Shown one piece after another: positions 48,473 through 51,597 of a stretch of DNA of 51,597 nucleotides; position 1 is the first letter of the stretch; each line of letters opens with the position of its first letter. Origin of the DNA: CAZDML01 sp964506645 (lineage in GTDB: Bacteria; Elusimicrobiota; Elusimicrobia; 2-01-FULL-59-12); NCBI GenBank assembly GCA_964506645.1, contig CAZDML010000003.1, positions 1 through 51,597 on the forward strand. The letters are read 5' to 3'. The notes under the pieces were generated by a model. It searched no databases and had not been told where the DNA came from. It was given only the letters and a program-made list of their open reading frames with translations. The translations under genes and the position numbers were made by a program.

Positions 48473-49999
48473 ATGCGAAAGATCCTTCCTTACTTCCTTG
48501 TTCTGTTTGCACTGGCGGCGCTGGTTGTCAGCGGTGTGCTGTTTTTAAATCCGGAGCGCTTCCGGACACAGATTACCGCCAGTCTGTCCCAGCGTCTCAA
48601 GCATAAGGTCGTTATCGGGAAAATCGAAGCAGCGTATTTCCCTCCCAGCCTTCACCTCCACCATATCGTTGTGCTTAATGCTTCAGAAGACAAACCACTT
48701 CTGCAGGCCGAAGATGTCTACGTGCAGATTGCCTGGAAGCAAATACTCCATAAGCGTTTCGTTCCTGATCGTCTTCGCTTTGATCATTGGTTGCTTTATG
48801 CCGAGCGGCGCCAGGACGGATCCTGGGATTGGGGGGAGTGGCTTAATCCGGCGTCTTCGCTCGACTCGACTGATGGGTGGCCGCTGGATGTCGTGTCGTT
48901 TGAAAACGGTGAGTGCCATCTGACGGACCCCTATGCAAGCTCCTCCGCGCTTGTGGTACGTTCGATATCTGCTGAGTTGCGTCGGAAAAATCGATTTGCC
49001 AAGGTCTCCGGGCTTCTTCAAGATCTGCCGGCGCCGGTGCGCGTGAGTTTTGAAGGGGCGGGTCAGTTTGTTGTTGCGCCGGAATGGAAAGGGGCCCTGC
49101 AGTTATCGGCCGATAATCAGGATCTTGTCGTGCATCTCGACCGGCAGCCGTCACAGCTCGTGGGGCGAATAGAATCCAAGGCCTGGCCTGCGGACATTGT
49201 GTATACGCTCTTCAAGTTTTATGCACGACAAAGTACGCCGATCCATGCCTCGGTGCCCGCGCAAAATTGGAACGGCCAGTTTAGCGTCTTTGCCTCCAGC
49301 CTGGTCTTTACACAGTCGTTCGAAGCGGGGTCCGGACGAGTGGAATCGCAAGGCCGTGTGAACTATAGTGCGGCGGGACCACAACTGCATCTGGAATGGG
49401 CGCTGAAAGATGTTCAGGTGTTACCGTTTGAACAGATGCTGGGGTGGTCGACGGCTTGGACAGGCGCGCTGACAGGCATTGGTCAGGCGGATCTCGTGTT
49501 ATCGAGCGCCTCCTGGTCAACGTTGCAGGGTCAGGGCGCTTTGGCGCTTTCCAACGGACAATTTCGATGGACGCAAACGCTCACCAAGAGTTTAGCCAAA
49601 GCGCATCTCATGGCCTACATGAAGAAAAAATATCCCGATCTCCTCACCAGCGGCTTGCCTGTGCGTAAAGCGTCGGGACGTTGGCAGGCCAGTGCGGGTC
49701 AGATCACGGTGGACGATGGCTTTGTGGATTTTGGAGAACTTCAGGTGGGTCTGGTCGGTCGTTATGACGGCCCACGCGATGGGGTCGAAGGCTATGCCCG
49801 TCTCCTCGTGAAGGAGAAAAGCCCAGCGCTTGTCGCGCTCATCCCTCCCTCGTATGTGTATCGTGGCAACGGCGGAACGGTAATTCAGCCGATGCATGGT
49901 ATTTTTCAAGGGGTCGGAAATGACCTTACCCTACGCGCGCGCCGCCAAAGTAAACTCCCTGCCGCGGTCCTCACCAAGCTCAAGAATATCCTGCACTAA
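48473..49999 (+). CDS. AsmA-like envelope protein
   Basis: A 508-residue protein with one N-terminal membrane helix (residues 5-26) and a long periplasmic part. Early phrases FLNPERFRTQITASLSQRLKHKVVIGKIEAAYFPPSLHLHHIVV (with gaps) match AsmA/DUF748 start regions, and the C-terminus has ASGRWQASAGQITVDDGFVDFGELQVGLVGRYDG, the typical AsmA_2-like ending. Such proteins are long beta bridges for lipid traffic between membranes. This is short for the family. Poor ribosome site; follows hisG by 30 bases. Confidence 0.88.
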   Translation: MRKILPYFLVLFALAALVVSGVLFLNPERFRTQITASLSQRLKHKVVIGKIEAAYFPPSLHLHHIVVLNASEDKPLLQAEDVYVQIAWKQILHKRFVPDRLRFDHWLLYAERRQDGSWDWGEWLNPASSLDSTDGWPLDVVSFENGECHLTDPYASSSALVVRSISAELRRKNRFAKVSGLLQDLPAPVRVSFEGAGQFVVAPEWKGALQLSADNQDLVVHLDRQPSQLVGRIESKAWPADIVYTLFKFYARQSTPIHASVPAQNWNGQFSVFASSLVFTQSFEAGSGRVESQGRVNYSAAGPQLHLEWALKDVQVLPFEQMLGWSTAWTGALTGIGQADLVLSSASWSTLQGQGALALSNGQFRWTQTLTKSLAKAHLMAYMKKKYPDLLTSGLPVRKASGRWQASAGQITVDDGFVDFGELQVGLVGRYDGPRDGVEGYARLLVKEKSPALVALIPPSYVYRGNGGTVIQPMHGIFQGVGNDLTLRARRQSKLPAAVLTKLKNILH

Positions 50000-50007
50000 A
50001 TCAACAC

Positions 50008-51597
<1,590 letters not shown>

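Overview
The window is 51.6 kb of ordinary, densely packed bacterial chromosome at roughly 55% GC. It has no phage, IS, integron or CRISPR content. Two runs of exactly ten Ns (4370-4379 and 10249-10258) suggest a draft or metagenome assembly. Outer-membrane and envelope proteins (a small beta-barrel, an AsmA-like protein, many Sec signal peptides) point to a diderm (Gram-negative-type) cell. Cu/Zn superoxide dismutase, photolyase, MiaE and FAD-linked oxidase genes suggest contact with oxygen and light. No gene fixes the phylum. The mix of small HEAT, DUF1015, Memo and Cys-rich proteins would suit a little-cultivated lineage (Elusimicrobiota/Omnitrophota-like or deltaproteobacterial-type), but that is only an impression.

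Layout. 1-3.7 kb: a secreted protein, tRNA-Ser(UGA), and a small membrane protein followed by feoAB (ferrous iron uptake). 3.8-9.9 kb (minus): a tightly overlapping operon cysD-cysN/C-adh-FAD oxidase-tandem SRPBCC protein, in which the APS-kinase-like domain looks dead. 9.9-19.1 kb: housekeeping genes (BaiN/HI0933 flavoprotein, malic enzyme, ABC-F ATPase, miaE, YbeD-like protein, rlmH, msrA) and a large HEAT-repeat protein. 19.2-25.3 kb: DUF983 protein, Memo-family protein, then sodC-phr-SRPBCC-SDR-tspO, which looks like a light and oxidative stress unit. 25.3-34.7 kb: an accessory stretch with a lone SIR2-like protein, secreted and small proteins, a GH-A-like secreted hydrolase, a variant clpP and a beta-barrel/secreted-protein pair. 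34.7-41.0 kb: seven genes that together look like a pathway for an amino-modified, CDP-activated polar headgroup or phosphodiester (CDP-alcohol phosphotransferase, flippase-like protein, Gfo/Idh dehydrogenase, class III aminotransferase, ATP-grasp enzyme, nucleotidyltransferase, HAD protein). 41.2-51.6 kb: hemL, DUF1015, pabB, HEAT-like lipoprotein/secreted protein, pabC, hisG, an AsmA-like protein and the 3' part of metH.

Two things stand out. First, many transcription units begin with a -10 box (often preceded by TG, as in TGGCATAAT, TGCTAAAAT, TGCTATACT) placed 6-8 nt before the start codon, which predicts widespread leaderless mRNAs. Several divergent gene pairs share overlapping opposite -10 boxes; in the clearest case (30475/30496) both predicted transcripts start exactly on their ATG. 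Genes without this geometry carry good Shine-Dalgarno sequences. Second, the 34.7-41.0 kb set is a coherent biosynthetic cluster whose product I cannot name.
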